From the NCBI GenBank assembly GCA_018693105.1, contig JABHLN010000009.1, positions 1 through 53,966 of the forward strand: a stretch of 53,966 nt of DNA, in the 5' to 3' direction. The stretch comes from Desulfobacterales bacterium. GTDB lineage: Bacteria > Desulfobacterota > Desulfobacteria > Desulfobacterales > SURF-7. Shown piece after piece: positions 27,499 to 36,882 of this stretch. Each line of letters opens with the position of its first letter. Positions within the stretch are counted from its first letter, which is position 1. The notes beneath the pieces were generated by a model that did no database searches, had not been told where the DNA came from, and worked only from the letters and a program-made list of their open reading frames with translations. The translations under genes and the position numbers were made by a program.

Positions 27499-28029
27499 AT
27501 GCTTGATATTTCTATTTCATATAATAGATATAAATTTCTGGGGCATGAATTTCTGACATGGCTCTGGTACATTATTGAAAATGACATTGAACTCATAAAC
27601 AGTCTTCAACAAGATCCTGTTTCCCTTGTTATTGGAAATCGTATTGTTCTTGAAAACAAAGTACATGATGCCGTTGAAAGCATCACAATTAAGGGAAATG
27701 ATGCGGGGCTTGAAGAAGGTATACTATCACTTAAAAAAGGTGCTGTGGTAACTGAAATCAATTTGTCATATAAAACAGGAAGTCAGGAATGGAGCTTTAA
27801 TATAAAAGGTGAAAGCCTAAATATTTCAAGCCTGAAAACACCGGAAACAGGACCTATAGAAAAAAAACAGGACATTGAAGGTGTCGTAATCGAAAAAATT
27901 TTCCTTTTTGAAAAGATTACAAAACTTATTGACAGCCTTTATAAGGAATTCATAAAGAAAAGAGTATCAAATGACTGGAGCAAAAATATTGTTCCTGCGA
28001 TAAAAAAGTGGATATCCTTAAATAAATAG
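27499..28029 (+). CDS. Partner of RdgC-like protein, probable C-terminal half (split gene B)
   Basis: 176 aa. It begins with YNRYKFLGHEFLTWLWYIIE, a motif I associate with delta-type RdgC-like proteins, and continues with beta-rich and helical segments ending in a positively charged tail. Starts three bases after the stop of the preceding gene, so the pair is surely translationally coupled. I infer that the two proteins together make one RdgC-like unit. Lack of detectable catalytic motifs is consistent with a DNA-binding role. Confidence 0.6.
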   Translation: MLDISISYNRYKFLGHEFLTWLWYIIENDIELINSLQQDPVSLVIGNRIVLENKVHDAVESITIKGNDAGLEEGILSLKKGAVVTEINLSYKTGSQEWSFNIKGESLNISSLKTPETGPIEKKQDIEGVVIEKIFLFEKITKLIDSLYKEFIKKRVSNDWSKNIVPAIKKWISLNK

Positions 28030-28125
28030 ATTATAATTTAAACATGTAAAAAATTCAAGCAAGGCAATTCGGTATTAGCCTGACTTATCAAAAAACAACC
28101 TTTAAAATATGATGGTATTTTAATT

Positions 28126-28545
28126 ATGAATAAGATAAAAATCAACAAGGATTACAAAGACAAAATCAGTGAATTTGAAGAGCTTCAAAATAGTCTTGAT
28201 TATAAGATAAAAAAAACTATTGAAGCTATAAAAAAGTCAGAACCTGAAATATTTTTCGAGATTATAGCCGAAATGAATAATATTTTCAGCAGGCATTTTT
28301 CCGAAGAAGAAAAAATATTACGAAAGTTTAAATACCCTGCATACAACGCCCATACTTTAGAGCATAGAACTTTTTTGAAAAACACCCAATCATATCGAAG
28401 AAGAACTGAAGATGATCATAAAACACTTTCCGATGAAATTATCAACTTACTTAAATACTGGAAGACATATCATGCAGATGGGAGTGATAAAATTTATATA
28501 CCCTTCATTAGACTGCAAATGTTTTTCAGCTCAAATCCTGCGTAA
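28126..28545 (+). CDS. Hemerythrin-like protein lacking one iron ligand
   Basis: 139 aa. Four-helix hemerythrin pattern with His57, Glu61 (RHFSEEE), His76, His80 (AHTLEH), His116 and Asp121 (YHADGSD). These are six of the seven canonical di-iron ligands. The first ligand, normally His in a D-x-x-H-x-x-L/I segment, is missing: the region reads LQNSLDYKI. The di-iron site may thus be altered or coordinate a mononuclear site. Hemerythrins in sulfate reducers bind oxygen or NO. Monocistronic. Confidence 0.8.
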   Translation: MNKIKINKDYKDKISEFEELQNSLDYKIKKTIEAIKKSEPEIFFEIIAEMNNIFSRHFSEEEKILRKFKYPAYNAHTLEHRTFLKNTQSYRRRTEDDHKTLSDEIINLLKYWKTYHADGSDKIYIPFIRLQMFFSSNPA

Positions 28546-28657
28546 AGTGAGATAAAAAAGCTTTATCTAAGAGCTCAGTAAAAGTAAAGCGGATGGCTAA
28601 AACTATAAAGCAGTAAATACAGCCATATCTGGATTTACACCGTAATCTTAATTCTTA

Positions 28658-30298
28658 TTATGAGTTTTCCTGTTCAAATACAATATCTTTATAAATTGCT
28701 TCCTGCTCATCAAGAATTTCTTTGATTATCTTCATATCAGTAAGAGGATTCATTATAACGCATCGCAAAACAACAACCCGGTCTTCGGAATTGTTTCCCT
28801 CAAATAATAAGGTTCTTGAAACGAAACTTTTCCCTGCTTCTCTCTGGATTCTTTGAACATCCCTGTTTATTTCATTAAGCTTTTTATTAGTAGACCGTTT
28901 ATTTTCAGGCTCACCGGATGATAGGTCTTTCATGTATTCCGGTGGGCAGACACGATATGTAAGTATATTAAGCATGGGAGTCGTAACAAGCTGAAACATC
29001 GTTCTTTTGTTAATTTCGTCTGCAAATCTCCGGGCCAGTTCTATCCCGTGATTTATCAGTAATGCATACCCGTTACTCCCCATTATCTTCAAAGCACTGT
29101 CAAGGATCAAAGAGTTTGCTTCCCTTGAGCCTGAAAAGGTTTTACTTCCCAGGTCAACAGAACCCGGTCTGATCACATAGTTTGCATGATACTCTATGGC
29201 ATCCATGATTGTCGGACTTTTGAAATACACCATACCGCAACTCATGGGCATATAAAACTGTTTATGCCCGTCAATGGCTACTGAATCAGCAAGTTCAATT
29301 CCTGCAAGAAGGTTCTTGTATTTGTCCGACATAAGTACAGGACCGCCAAATGCCGCATCTACATGGAAATGGATACCATTTTCAGAACAGATTTCCGCCA
29401 TCTTTTCCAAAGGATCAACCGTACCGGTCTCAGTAGTTCCTGCGATACCGATTACGGCAATTATTTTTGTCTTCCCTTCTTTTTTTATATCTTTTATAGT
29501 CTGGCTCAAACATTCAAGGTCAATTCTATGTTTCGCATCAACATTTATTGGAATAATATTCTGATTGCCTATACCTAAAAGCCCTCCGGCTTTTCTTAAC
29601 GAGTAATGACCTCGTCTTGATACCAGAACAACACATCTTTCCACACCATAAGCTTTGTAAGCAGCTTGCAGTCCTTCACTCTCAATACCTAAAAAATCAC
29701 CTTTAGGTGCAAAAACTATATTCCTTGCAACCCAGAGAGCGGTCAGGTTTGCAGATGTCCCGCCTTCTACAAAGGCTCCTAATGTTGTATAGGTATTCTG
29801 TATATGTTCCTCGTAAAATTCTTCCGGTTTTCTGTATACCAGCTTGTGAATTTTTGCCAGAACCTGCTTCTCCACGACTGAAACAACCTTTGAAGTTTCC
29901 AGTTTTACTACATTCTGGTTAAGAGCAGCCACAATTGTTTTAAGATGAACCATAAAAAAAGGAATAGCTGACGTCATATGGCCAATAAAATAAGGAGAAG
30001 CAACATTGACCGCATGGGGGGCAATATCATCAATAAGATCCTTGATAACATCCGCCAGCTTCTTTTCAGGATTTTTGCTGATATTGCTGTCCTGGAAATA
30101 AACTGATAATTCCATTAGGCTTTTTTCCTGTGTTATGCCTACATGTTGTATCAGGAAATCATGCAGTCCAAACAATACCTGTTCCATATATTTAAGAAGT
30201 GTAGCTCTGGCTTCTTCCCTTTCAGGTGTTATAAAGGTTCTAAGCAGGGCCTGCCTGTCAGCTATAAGTTCAGGTTCTTTATTTTTTTTTGTTTCCAT
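28658..30298 (-). CDS. panP: PLP-dependent decarboxylase, PanP/aspartate 1-decarboxylase type
   Basis: 546 aa, a group II PLP decarboxylase. FIGHMTSAIPFF (about 104-115), VEGGTSANLTALWVARN (177-193), VDAAFGGP (313-320) and the PLP lysine K346 in IDGHKQFYMPMSCG are clear. Overall length and order fit PanP (putative pyridoxal-dependent aspartate 1-decarboxylase of Vibrio), which makes beta-alanine for pantothenate; glutamate or tyrosine decarboxylation cannot be excluded. Convergent with the hemerythrin gene. Confidence 0.85.
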   Translation of the reverse strand: METKKNKEPELIADRQALLRTFITPEREEARATLLKYMEQVLFGLHDFLIQHVGITQEKSLMELSVYFQDSNISKNPEKKLADVIKDLIDDIAPHAVNVASPYFIGHMTSAIPFFMVHLKTIVAALNQNVVKLETSKVVSVVEKQVLAKIHKLVYRKPEEFYEEHIQNTYTTLGAFVEGGTSANLTALWVARNIVFAPKGDFLGIESEGLQAAYKAYGVERCVVLVSRRGHYSLRKAGGLLGIGNQNIIPINVDAKHRIDLECLSQTIKDIKKEGKTKIIAVIGIAGTTETGTVDPLEKMAEICSENGIHFHVDAAFGGPVLMSDKYKNLLAGIELADSVAIDGHKQFYMPMSCGMVYFKSPTIMDAIEYHANYVIRPGSVDLGSKTFSGSREANSLILDSALKIMGSNGYALLINHGIELARRFADEINKRTMFQLVTTPMLNILTYRVCPPEYMKDLSSGEPENKRSTNKKLNEINRDVQRIQREAGKSFVSRTLLFEGNNSEDRVVVLRCVIMNPLTDMKIIKEILDEQEAIYKDIVFEQENS

Positions 30299-30523
30299 TA
30301 TTGATACTTCCGTAATAAGTATACTCGATGATTAACTTCTGCCCAGACATCATAACACTTTAGCCACGTCATAGCTGGGTTTAAGGCACAAATAAAATAA
30401 TATCGTTATTAATAGTGCTGTATTTCAGCAAATAAAATCTTGTTTAACATGACATGATATCATTTCCAAGTGAATCTTTTAATAAAATCATTTTATTATA
30501 AATAAATCATTTAAATATAATGT

Positions 30524-30690
30524 TGATAAACTCGAAAAGTATGACCCATGCCCCATACAACACGGCCTTAACGGAGCACATACAAGAAGTACACCCGGCA
30601 AGCTAAGAAGATATACATCTATTTATACAAAAACCAGATTAAACACTATAATGAAATAGTCCCGTCATATAGGAATTTACGACTCCATGA
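30524..30690 (+). repeat. Diverged full-length copy of repeat R1
   Basis: Left end TGATAAACTCGAAAAGTATG and right end ATTTACGACTCCATGA resemble R1 terminal repeats. The middle shares AAGCTAAGAAGATATAC with the GGCTAAGTAAAAATC region but is otherwise different, so this copy is old or recombined. Confidence 0.5.
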
Positions 30691-30710
30691 ATGATATTAC
30701 CTATCTTTTC

Positions 30711-30739
30711 TTGACATAAGGGTCATATAGTCTTAAATA
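30711..30739 (+). promoter_or_regulatory. Candidate promoter upstream of the GerMN-EF-G operon
   Basis: TTGACA at 30711-30716 and TTAAAT (30733-30738, spacing 16) or TAAATA (30734-30739, spacing 17). Located about 300 bp before the GerMN start, with R4 between. Pattern match only. Confidence 0.25.
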
Positions 30740-30873
30740 CGATTTGCCAAAACCTATTGATTTAATCATCATAGGATAATAATTTAGAAATAATAATTTA
30801 GAAATAATAATTTGCGAATATTATTCTCGGGGAAAAATAATAAATTTGAAGATTGTCAAATATGATTTAATAT

Positions 30874-31007
30874 AACCGATCTCAAAAAAACAGATTGGGG
30901 CGCGGGCAAGACATCTCGCAATGAGAGAGCACAGCATACACGCAGTGTGCGAGTATTTTGGATCGACAGATAAACAGCCATCGGACCTGTATTTTTGATA
31001 TAGGTTT
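30874..31007 (+). repeat. Repeat family R4, copy 1
   Basis: Left end AACCGATCTCAAAAAAACAG (then ATTGGGG) and reversed right end AACCTATATCAAAAATACAG form imperfect terminal inverted repeats. Related copies are at 35998-36089 and 47137-47164. Confidence 0.6.
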
Positions 31008-31040
31008 TACTGTCAATAATTGTTGGACTTGTAAAGTATT

Positions 31041-31625
31041 ATGAAAAGAAGGCGAAAATCTTCATATACAACATTAATAATTGTTGCGGGTGTATTGACA
31101 TATCTGTTCTTTTTCCATTCACCCTTCAGCGGAATTCTGCAGAAGGGTTCATCTCCGGAAAAAAGAAATGAAAATATGCAAACGGCAGACCTGCATAATT
31201 CTATAAAGTCCATTATATATTTATATTTTTCAAACAGGGAAAACACCTTTCTCGCTGCAGAAGAAACTGTCCTTGTACATTCTGCCGATGCTGTTGACTT
31301 TGCTAAGAAAATCATTAAAGCTTTGATAAACGGGCCAAAAGGTGAATTTGTAAGAACAATACCAAAAAATACGACCTTAAATGCTTTATATATAACTGAG
31401 GACGGGACCGCTTTCGTTGATTTCTCAAAGGCGCTTTCTGAAAATCATCCGGGTGGTGGAGCATCAGAATTTTTAACAGTTTTTTCAATCGTAAATTCAC
31501 TTGCTCTTAATATTTCAACAATTGACAGGGTTAAAATACTGATAGACGGGCATGAAGCCGATACACTGGCCGGACATGTCGAACTCCGCAATCCTTTTAA
31601 AACTAATATGCTGATAGTAAGATGA
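31041..31625 (+). CDS. GerMN-domain membrane-anchored protein
   Basis: 194 aa. An N-terminal membrane anchor (about 9-27), then a GerMN (sporulation/spore germination M-type) domain at about 55-190: [55 protein letters not shown] and [19 protein letters not shown]. GerMN domains are found in envelope proteins of unclear function. The last codons overlap the EF-G start by four bases (ATGA), an unusual coupling. Confidence 0.85.
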   Translation: MKRRRKSSYTTLIIVAGVLTYLFFFHSPFSGILQKGSSPEKRNENMQTADLHNSIKSIIYLYFSNRENTFLAAEETVLVHSADAVDFAKKIIKALINGPKGEFVRTIPKNTTLNALYITEDGTAFVDFSKALSENHPGGGASEFLTVFSIVNSLALNISTIDRVKILIDGHEADTLAGHVELRNPFKTNMLIVR

Positions 31626-33658
31626 CAAATAAAATCAATATTGAAAATATACGCAACATCGGAATTATTGCCCACATTGATGCAGGAAAAACGACCGTAA
31701 CGGAACGTATCCTTTACTATACCGGCCGTTCCCATAAAATTGGTGAAGTACATGATGGTGAAGCAGTAATGGACTGGATGCCAGACGAACAGGAGCGCGG
31801 CATTACAATAACATCTGCAGTTACTACCTGTCAGTGGAAAAACAACCAAATACAAATCATTGATACACCAGGGCATGTCGATTTTACAATCGAAGTTGAA
31901 CGATCTTTAAGGGTTCTGGATGGTGCAATCGGAGTTTTCTGTGCTGTCGGAGGAGTAGAACCTCAATCGGAAACAGTATGGCGGCAGGCTGACAAATATT
32001 TTGTTCCCAAGATAGCCTTTGTCAACAAGATGGACAGAATAGGGGCAGATTTTTTTGGTACGGTGGCCATGATTGAAGAAAGGCTTGGTGCCTCCCCCCT
32101 TATACTCCAACTCCCGATTGGCAGTGAGGACAATTTTTCAGGTATCATAGACCTTGTAAATATGGAACAAATTATATGGGACGATGACACCCTTGGTGAA
32201 AGTTACTCAACTGAAGAGATACCATCAAACCTTCTTGAAACGGCACAGGAATATCACGACAAACTTATAGAACTTCTTGCAGACGTTGATGACAATATCA
32301 TGGATGCTTATCTTGCCGAAGAACATATTGATGTCAAAAGTATCCAAAGCGCAATACACAAAGCAACTATAGAAATGAAACTTGTCCCCATCCTCTGTGG
32401 ATCTGCTTTAAAAAACAAGGGAATACAACCGTTACTGGATTCTATCAGCCTTTATCTTCCAAGTCCGGTTGAAGTCCCCCCTATACAGGGCACACATCCT
32501 GAAACAGGAGAAGTACTGAATCGTACCGCCAGAAAAAATGCACCCCTTGCAGCTCTGATTTTTAAAGTATCAATGATTGAAGGTCGAAAACTGTCATTTA
32601 TCAGAATCTACAGCGGGAAAATAAAAGCCGGTGGGGAGGTTTATAATCCTACACGTAAAATAAAGGAAAAATTATCACGTATCCTGATGATGCATGCCAA
32701 CAAAAGAGAACGTATAGATGAAGCAGACGCAGGAAGCATTGTCGGCATTGTAGGACTTAAGGACTCTTCTACAGGGGAAACCTTATGTGATATAAAAAAT
32801 CAGATAATGCTTGAAGATATGGATTTCTATGAACCGGTAATTTCAATTGCGATAGAACCAAAAACCCATGCTGACCAGGAAAAATTAGAACAGGTTCTTA
32901 AAAAATTCACTGCAGAGGATCCAACCCTGGTTGTTAAACAGGATGAGGATACAGGCCAGACAATTCTTTCAGGAATGGGTGAGCTCCACCTTGAGGTGAT
33001 TATCAGCAGGATGATACGTGAATTCAAAACCACCGTCAATATAGGAAAGCCCCAGGTTGTTCACAAGGAGGCAATAGAAAATGAAGGTTCTGCTACTACT
33101 GAGTTTGACAGGGAAGTGGCCGGACAGCGTCAGTATGCCGAAGTAAGCATTAAAATTATTCCACAACCAAGGGGGGCCGGAAACAGTTTCAAATCTAAAG
33201 TTCCAGAAGATGTAATCCCGGAGGAATTCATAGCTTCAATCAGGAAAGGAGTAATGGATTCTCTTGAAAGCGGTGCCCATATGGGGTATCGGGTAACCGA
33301 TGTAAAGGCTGTTTTGACCGGAGGAAAATTCAAGGATTCTCTGAGCTCTGAACTTGCATATACTGTCTGCGCATCCATGGCCTGCAAAGAAGCCCTTACA
33401 AAAGGCAATCCTTACCTTCTTGAACCTGTAATGGAGGTTGAAATCTTTCTTCCAGAATCTTTTACGGGAGATGTAATAGGGGATATTAATTCCAGATCCG
33501 GTAAAATAGAATCAGTAGAAACAAACAAAGGTATAAAAACTATAAAAGCGACTGTGCCCCTTTCACGAATGTTCGGTTACTCCACATCACTGAGATCCGC
33601 ATCACAGGGAAGAGGAACTTTTACAATGCAGTTTTCTCATTTTGACCGTAGTGGTTAA
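31622..33658 (+). CDS. fusA: Elongation factor G
   Basis: 678 aa. GTPase motifs [17 protein letters not shown] and NKMD, switch I region [12 protein letters not shown], then EF-G domains II to V ([28 protein letters not shown]-type C-terminus ending TMQFSHFDR). EF-G drives ribosomal translocation and recycling. It is outside any str operon and somewhat shorter than the canonical 692-700 aa, so it is probably a second, EF-G2-like copy. ATG overlaps the GerMN stop. Confidence 0.95.
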   Translation: MTNKINIENIRNIGIIAHIDAGKTTVTERILYYTGRSHKIGEVHDGEAVMDWMPDEQERGITITSAVTTCQWKNNQIQIIDTPGHVDFTIEVERSLRVLDGAIGVFCAVGGVEPQSETVWRQADKYFVPKIAFVNKMDRIGADFFGTVAMIEERLGASPLILQLPIGSEDNFSGIIDLVNMEQIIWDDDTLGESYSTEEIPSNLLETAQEYHDKLIELLADVDDNIMDAYLAEEHIDVKSIQSAIHKATIEMKLVPILCGSALKNKGIQPLLDSISLYLPSPVEVPPIQGTHPETGEVLNRTARKNAPLAALIFKVSMIEGRKLSFIRIYSGKIKAGGEVYNPTRKIKEKLSRILMMHANKRERIDEADAGSIVGIVGLKDSSTGETLCDIKNQIMLEDMDFYEPVISIAIEPKTHADQEKLEQVLKKFTAEDPTLVVKQDEDTGQTILSGMGELHLEVIISRMIREFKTTVNIGKPQVVHKEAIENEGSATTEFDREVAGQRQYAEVSIKIIPQPRGAGNSFKSKVPEDVIPEEFIASIRKGVMDSLESGAHMGYRVTDVKAVLTGGKFKDSLSSELAYTVCASMACKEALTKGNPYLLEPVMEVEIFLPESFTGDVIGDINSRSGKIESVETNKGIKTIKATVPLSRMFGYSTSLRSASQGRGTFTMQFSHFDRSG

Positions 33659-33697
33659 AATTATGGGTTTGACATTAACCGGTTGGTATAATTATTT

Positions 33698-35080
33698 TTA
33701 CCTGACGGATCTCATATTCTTCAGCATATTTTCAATCTTTTGTTTTTTCTTAGGATCGGTTGTGTTTTTTAATGCTCTTTTCAAGTGAGAAACAGCAGTT
33801 CTTATATCTTTTTTCTCCTTATAATATTTACCCAGATTAAAATGGGCATCCCCTAACAAACCTTGTTTCCAATATGCTTCGCCAATATAATACATTGCCT
33901 GAAGATAATCAGGTTTTTTTAATAACAGATCCTGGAGAATGGAAACCGCCTCCTTATATCTACCTGTTTCTGTGTTAGCACGTCCAAGATAAAAATGTCC
34001 TAAAACATCATAAGGAATATTACTCCCGGTATTTTTAAGGGCAATTACTGCTTCTTCATATTGGCCATCAAGAAAATATATTTTACCAAGGTCATTGCGG
34101 GTATATATGGCAAAATCATCATTTTCAGATGCCTTCTTCATATATTTAATTGCGGATTTTCTGTCACCTGTTCTAACCAGTGCAAGAGAATATGCGTAAT
34201 TTGCTTTCGGATCCAAAGGATTATCTCTTACAATTTTCTTGAATTTTTCCAGAGCACCATCCTCTTCTCCATAAAGAGCGACAAGCCTTGAACGAACAAC
34301 TTCAAATTCGGTATATTTTCCCAACCGGGATTTTTTTCTTCCCTTATTCTCTTGCTTTAAACTAATACCTATATAAGCCAATCGTTCCTCTACTGCCGGA
34401 TGGGTCGTTAGATATGTAGGAATCTGCTCAGAAGTAAACCACTGTTTACTTCTGATTTTATTTAACACCTTCAACAGGCCTTCACCGGTATATCCTGCAT
34501 TTTCAAGATATTTTAAACCGACTTGATCTGCCTGCATCTCATTCTCCCGACTGTAAGCGAGTGAAATCGCCTGGCCTGCTGCAAACGTTCCAAGTATCGC
34601 CTCACTACCACCACCTAACAGTATACTGGCGGCAATACCTGCGAGGGAAGCCATCCCGATTTTCTTTGACCTGTCAATCCTCTGAGAAATGTGGCGGCAT
34701 GAAACATGAGATATTTCATGCCCTAATATACCTGCAAGCTCCTCCTCACTTTCCATCACTTCCAAAAGTCCTCGGTTTATAAACACATGACCTGCAGGCC
34801 CCGCAAATGCATTATAAACATCTTCATCTACAACATAAAAATGATAGGTAAACGGCTGCTTTGGAACAACATTTAATATCTTTTCACCGACTTTACTTAC
34901 ATAATCAACTATAATCGGATCATTTACCAGCTTCAGCTGTTTCATCACAACTTTAAGAAATTCCTTGGACAGATCCTCTTCCTCTTTCACAGTAATAGCA
35001 GAAGTCAGCCCCTGGGACATAATTCCAGAAAAAAACAGAATCAGAATTAATATTTCAAGAATTCTCCTTGCATACCTCAT
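33698..35080 (-). CDS. Periplasmic M48 metalloprotease with TPRs (BepA-like)
   Basis: 460 aa from ATG 35080, giving a signal-like N-terminus (MRYARRILEILILILFFSG); the frame stays open to 35146. Zinc motif HEISH (H121, E122, H125) and the second glutamate helix NEMQADQVGLKYLENAGY define the M48 family. After about residue 300 come at least four TPRs (ANYAYSLALVRTGDRKSAI, YTRNDLGKIYFLDGQYEEA, FYLGRANTETGRYKEAVSI, YYIGEAYWKQGLLGDAHFN). BepA/YfgC proteins check outer-membrane protein assembly and degrade stalled LptD. Role here inferred from architecture. Confidence 0.93.
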   Translation of the reverse strand: MRYARRILEILILILFFSGIMSQGLTSAITVKEEEDLSKEFLKVVMKQLKLVNDPIIVDYVSKVGEKILNVVPKQPFTYHFYVVDEDVYNAFAGPAGHVFINRGLLEVMESEEELAGILGHEISHVSCRHISQRIDRSKKIGMASLAGIAASILLGGGSEAILGTFAAGQAISLAYSRENEMQADQVGLKYLENAGYTGEGLLKVLNKIRSKQWFTSEQIPTYLTTHPAVEERLAYIGISLKQENKGRKKSRLGKYTEFEVVRSRLVALYGEEDGALEKFKKIVRDNPLDPKANYAYSLALVRTGDRKSAIKYMKKASENDDFAIYTRNDLGKIYFLDGQYEEAVIALKNTGSNIPYDVLGHFYLGRANTETGRYKEAVSILQDLLLKKPDYLQAMYYIGEAYWKQGLLGDAHFNLGKYYKEKKDIRTAVSHLKRALKNTTDPKKKQKIENMLKNMRSVR

Positions 35081-35511
35081 AAAACCACGCAGCCTTTCGA
35101 ATGCTTGTTGGATACTAACTATAAAATCACGTAGAACCAACCACAATAATGCCTACCGGGTCATATTGATGTGTTATCTGTTGATAGAAGTGTTTTTGAA
35201 ATCGGTTCAATTAATTATAAGTCGCATTATATTTCAAATTAGTTACATGTTTTATCTAATATGACAATACCATAAAAAACGTTTTCGTTTCTCTAATATA
35301 TATCCCATTTCATGCTAAAATGCAAAAAAGGCAAAACCTCCTGAAAGGATTTGCCTTTATGATATTCTATAAGCACAACTTAAAGATGACAATGGAGATA
35401 TCTTTAGATTACTCTCAAAAAATGAAATTCTTGATACATCCGTTATAAAGTCTAAATAAATAATGGCTAAGTTTAAAAACATTGGACAAGCTCTACAAGC
35501 AAAGGATCTTG
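35081..35511. other. Intergenic region between M48 gene and MaoC operon
   Basis: Only a terminator (35327-35358) and AT-rich sequence are visible. No gene is supported. Confidence 0.5.
35327..35358 (-). terminator. Terminator of the SDR-MaoC operon
   Basis: AAAGGCAAA (35327-35335) pairs perfectly with TTTGCCTTT (35350-35358). On the minus strand it is followed by TTTTTT, as needed for intrinsic termination after maoC (stop at 35512). Confidence 0.8.
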
Positions 35512-35961
35512 TCATGAAGAGGTTGGTTTTCGAGCTATCATCATCTTCATATTTTCTTTTGCAACTACCTTTCCGTCCTGATTAACGGTTTCCAGATTAA
35601 TGAGAAGCCACCCTCTTTCTGCATCCATTTCCTCTTTTTCTCCTACGGTGAATTCTATGTGCAGCGTATCGCCGATATAAACAGGTGCCGTGTATTTTAT
35701 TGTGGTTCCCATATGGGCCAGACCGGTCCCTTGAAAAACTCCTGTACGTGTGAATAATCCTGAAGAAATTGACGTTGTCAGCAATCCATGAGCTATTTTC
35801 TTCTTAAAGGGCGTGGTTTTACAAAATTCGTCATCAGTATGGGGTGGGCTGTAGTCACCTGATAAGCCTGCAAAAAGGACTATGTCCGATTCTGTTATTG
35901 TGCGGCCTGAACTTTTATGTTTTTCACCTACATCGGCCTCTTCGAAGTATTTTCCTTTCAT
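35512..35961 (-). CDS. MaoC-family (R)-hydratase/dehydratase
   Basis: 149 aa hot-dog fold protein. MaoC hydratase motif: LSGDYSPPHTDDEF (catalytic Asp and His, about 34-47), then KIAHGLLTTS (about 54-63) and YTAPVYIGDTL. Such proteins hydrate enoyl-CoA/ACP or dehydrate 3-hydroxyacyl thioesters in the R configuration. It follows two SDR genes on the same strand, which fits a reductase-dehydratase pair acting on CoA thioesters. GAAGGGATC precedes the ATG. Substrate unknown. Confidence 0.9.
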   Translation of the reverse strand: MKGKYFEEADVGEKHKSSGRTITESDIVLFAGLSGDYSPPHTDDEFCKTTPFKKKIAHGLLTTSISSGLFTRTGVFQGTGLAHMGTTIKYTAPVYIGDTLHIEFTVGEKEEMDAERGWLLINLETVNQDGKVVAKENMKMMIARKPTSS

Positions 35962-35997
35962 ATAACGATCCCTTCATTTTATAAGCCGGGTCTCATG

Positions 35998-36089
35998 ATA
36001 ACCAATCTCAAAAAATAGATTGGGTTCGAAGACAAAGCATCTACCGAGGAGAAAACCATCGGTAGATAGATACATTTTTGAGATAAGTT
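35998..36089 (-). repeat. Repeat family R4, copy 2 (inside the SDR-MaoC operon)
   Basis: Left end ATAACCAATCTCAAAAAATA and then GATTGGGTT; right end ATACATTTTTGAGATAAGTT is an imperfect inverted repeat of it. The element stops one base before the SDR stop codon (36090-36092) and fills the gap before maoC. Confidence 0.65.
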
Positions 36090-36866
36090 CTAGTAAGATG
36101 ATATACATGCAAACAAACCCCCGGTCACAGGGATTTTTGCACCGGTGATGTAGCTCGCTTTTTCTGAAGCCAAAAAAGCCACAGTACTACCCACGTCCTT
36201 TTCAGGGTCAGCGGGCCGGCCCAAAGGAACAACATCTGCAAAGTGATCCCGTGCATGTTCAGGAAAGAGTTCCTCTGTCATATTGGTAGGGCTGTAGCCC
36301 ACAAGCACGGCGTTACATGTCATAACACAGCCTTCTTCATTGATATATCGGGAAAATTCTTTTGCAACTGAAATCGTAAGACCTAAAACCCCTGCTTTTG
36401 CCGATATAAAATTAACCATCCCTGTTTCCCCGATTAAAGCATCCGGCGAAGATATGTTTATGACCCTGCCGTACTTCCCCTTGCGCATATGGGGGACTGC
36501 TGCCTGAGTGCATAAAAAGGTTCCCTTCAGATCAACATCTATCACCCTGTCCCAGTCTTCCTCTGTCATGTCTTCAAGTAAGGCTGCTTTGCATTCCCCG
36601 GCATTATTCACAAGAATATCCAGCCGCCCGAACTCTGTAACAGTAGTTTGGACAAGTATTTCAACCTCGGATTTTTTTGAAACATCTGCCTTGACTGCAA
36701 TGGCATTGCCCCCCTGTTCTTTTATCATTTTTGCAACTTCATTTGCAGCAGCCCCATCTATATCATTAACAACTATATCTGCCCCTTTTTGAGACAGTCT
36801 TAAAGCAATACCCTTTCCGACTCCATTACCCGAGCCGGTAACTATTGCAACTTTACCCTTTAGCAT
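36090..36866 (-). CDS. Short-chain dehydrogenase/reductase with catalytic Tyr replaced by Phe (probable pseudoenzyme)
   Basis: 258 aa SDR. The cofactor motif TGSGNGVGKGIAL (10-22), NNAG (87-90) and Ser140 (INISS) are intact, and Lys157 is present. The catalytic Tyr is Phe153, in VNFISAKAG; the codon is TTT, seen directly in the sequence. Without Tyr the usual proton transfer cannot occur, so this subunit should be inactive by itself. Its upstream partner (16 bp away, same operon) is a close paralog with an intact YxxxK. An analogous active/inactive SDR pair is BbsD/BbsC in anaerobic toluene degradation; no such substrate is implied here. GGAGG precedes the ATG. Confidence 0.88.
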   Translation of the reverse strand: MLKGKVAIVTGSGNGVGKGIALRLSQKGADIVVNDIDGAAANEVAKMIKEQGGNAIAVKADVSKKSEVEILVQTTVTEFGRLDILVNNAGECKAALLEDMTEEDWDRVIDVDLKGTFLCTQAAVPHMRKGKYGRVINISSPDALIGETGMVNFISAKAGVLGLTISVAKEFSRYINEEGCVMTCNAVLVGYSPTNMTEELFPEHARDHFADVVPLGRPADPEKDVGSTVAFLASEKASYITGAKIPVTGGLFACISSY

Positions 36867-36882
36867 GAGTTCCTCCTTTGTT

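Larger units (their letters stand above)
30299..31040. other. Repeat-filled intergenic region
   Basis: 742 bp with no gene. It holds a diverged R1 copy (30524-30690), an R4 copy (30874-31007), a tandem ATAATTTAGAA motif (about 30778-30805) and a candidate promoter for the GerMN-EF-G operon. Confidence 0.6.

Noticed and set aside
28552-28570. AGATAAA/TTTATCT hairpin between hemerythrin and panP
   Set aside because: Only A/T pairs and no T-run; too weak to call a terminator.
28580-28640. Possible R1 fragment (GCGGATGGCTAA)
   Set aside because: Only about 12 matching bases in register; not sufficient.
36001-36060. tRNA-like GGTTCGAA motif
   Set aside because: No acceptor stem or cloverleaf around it; it belongs to the R4 repeat.
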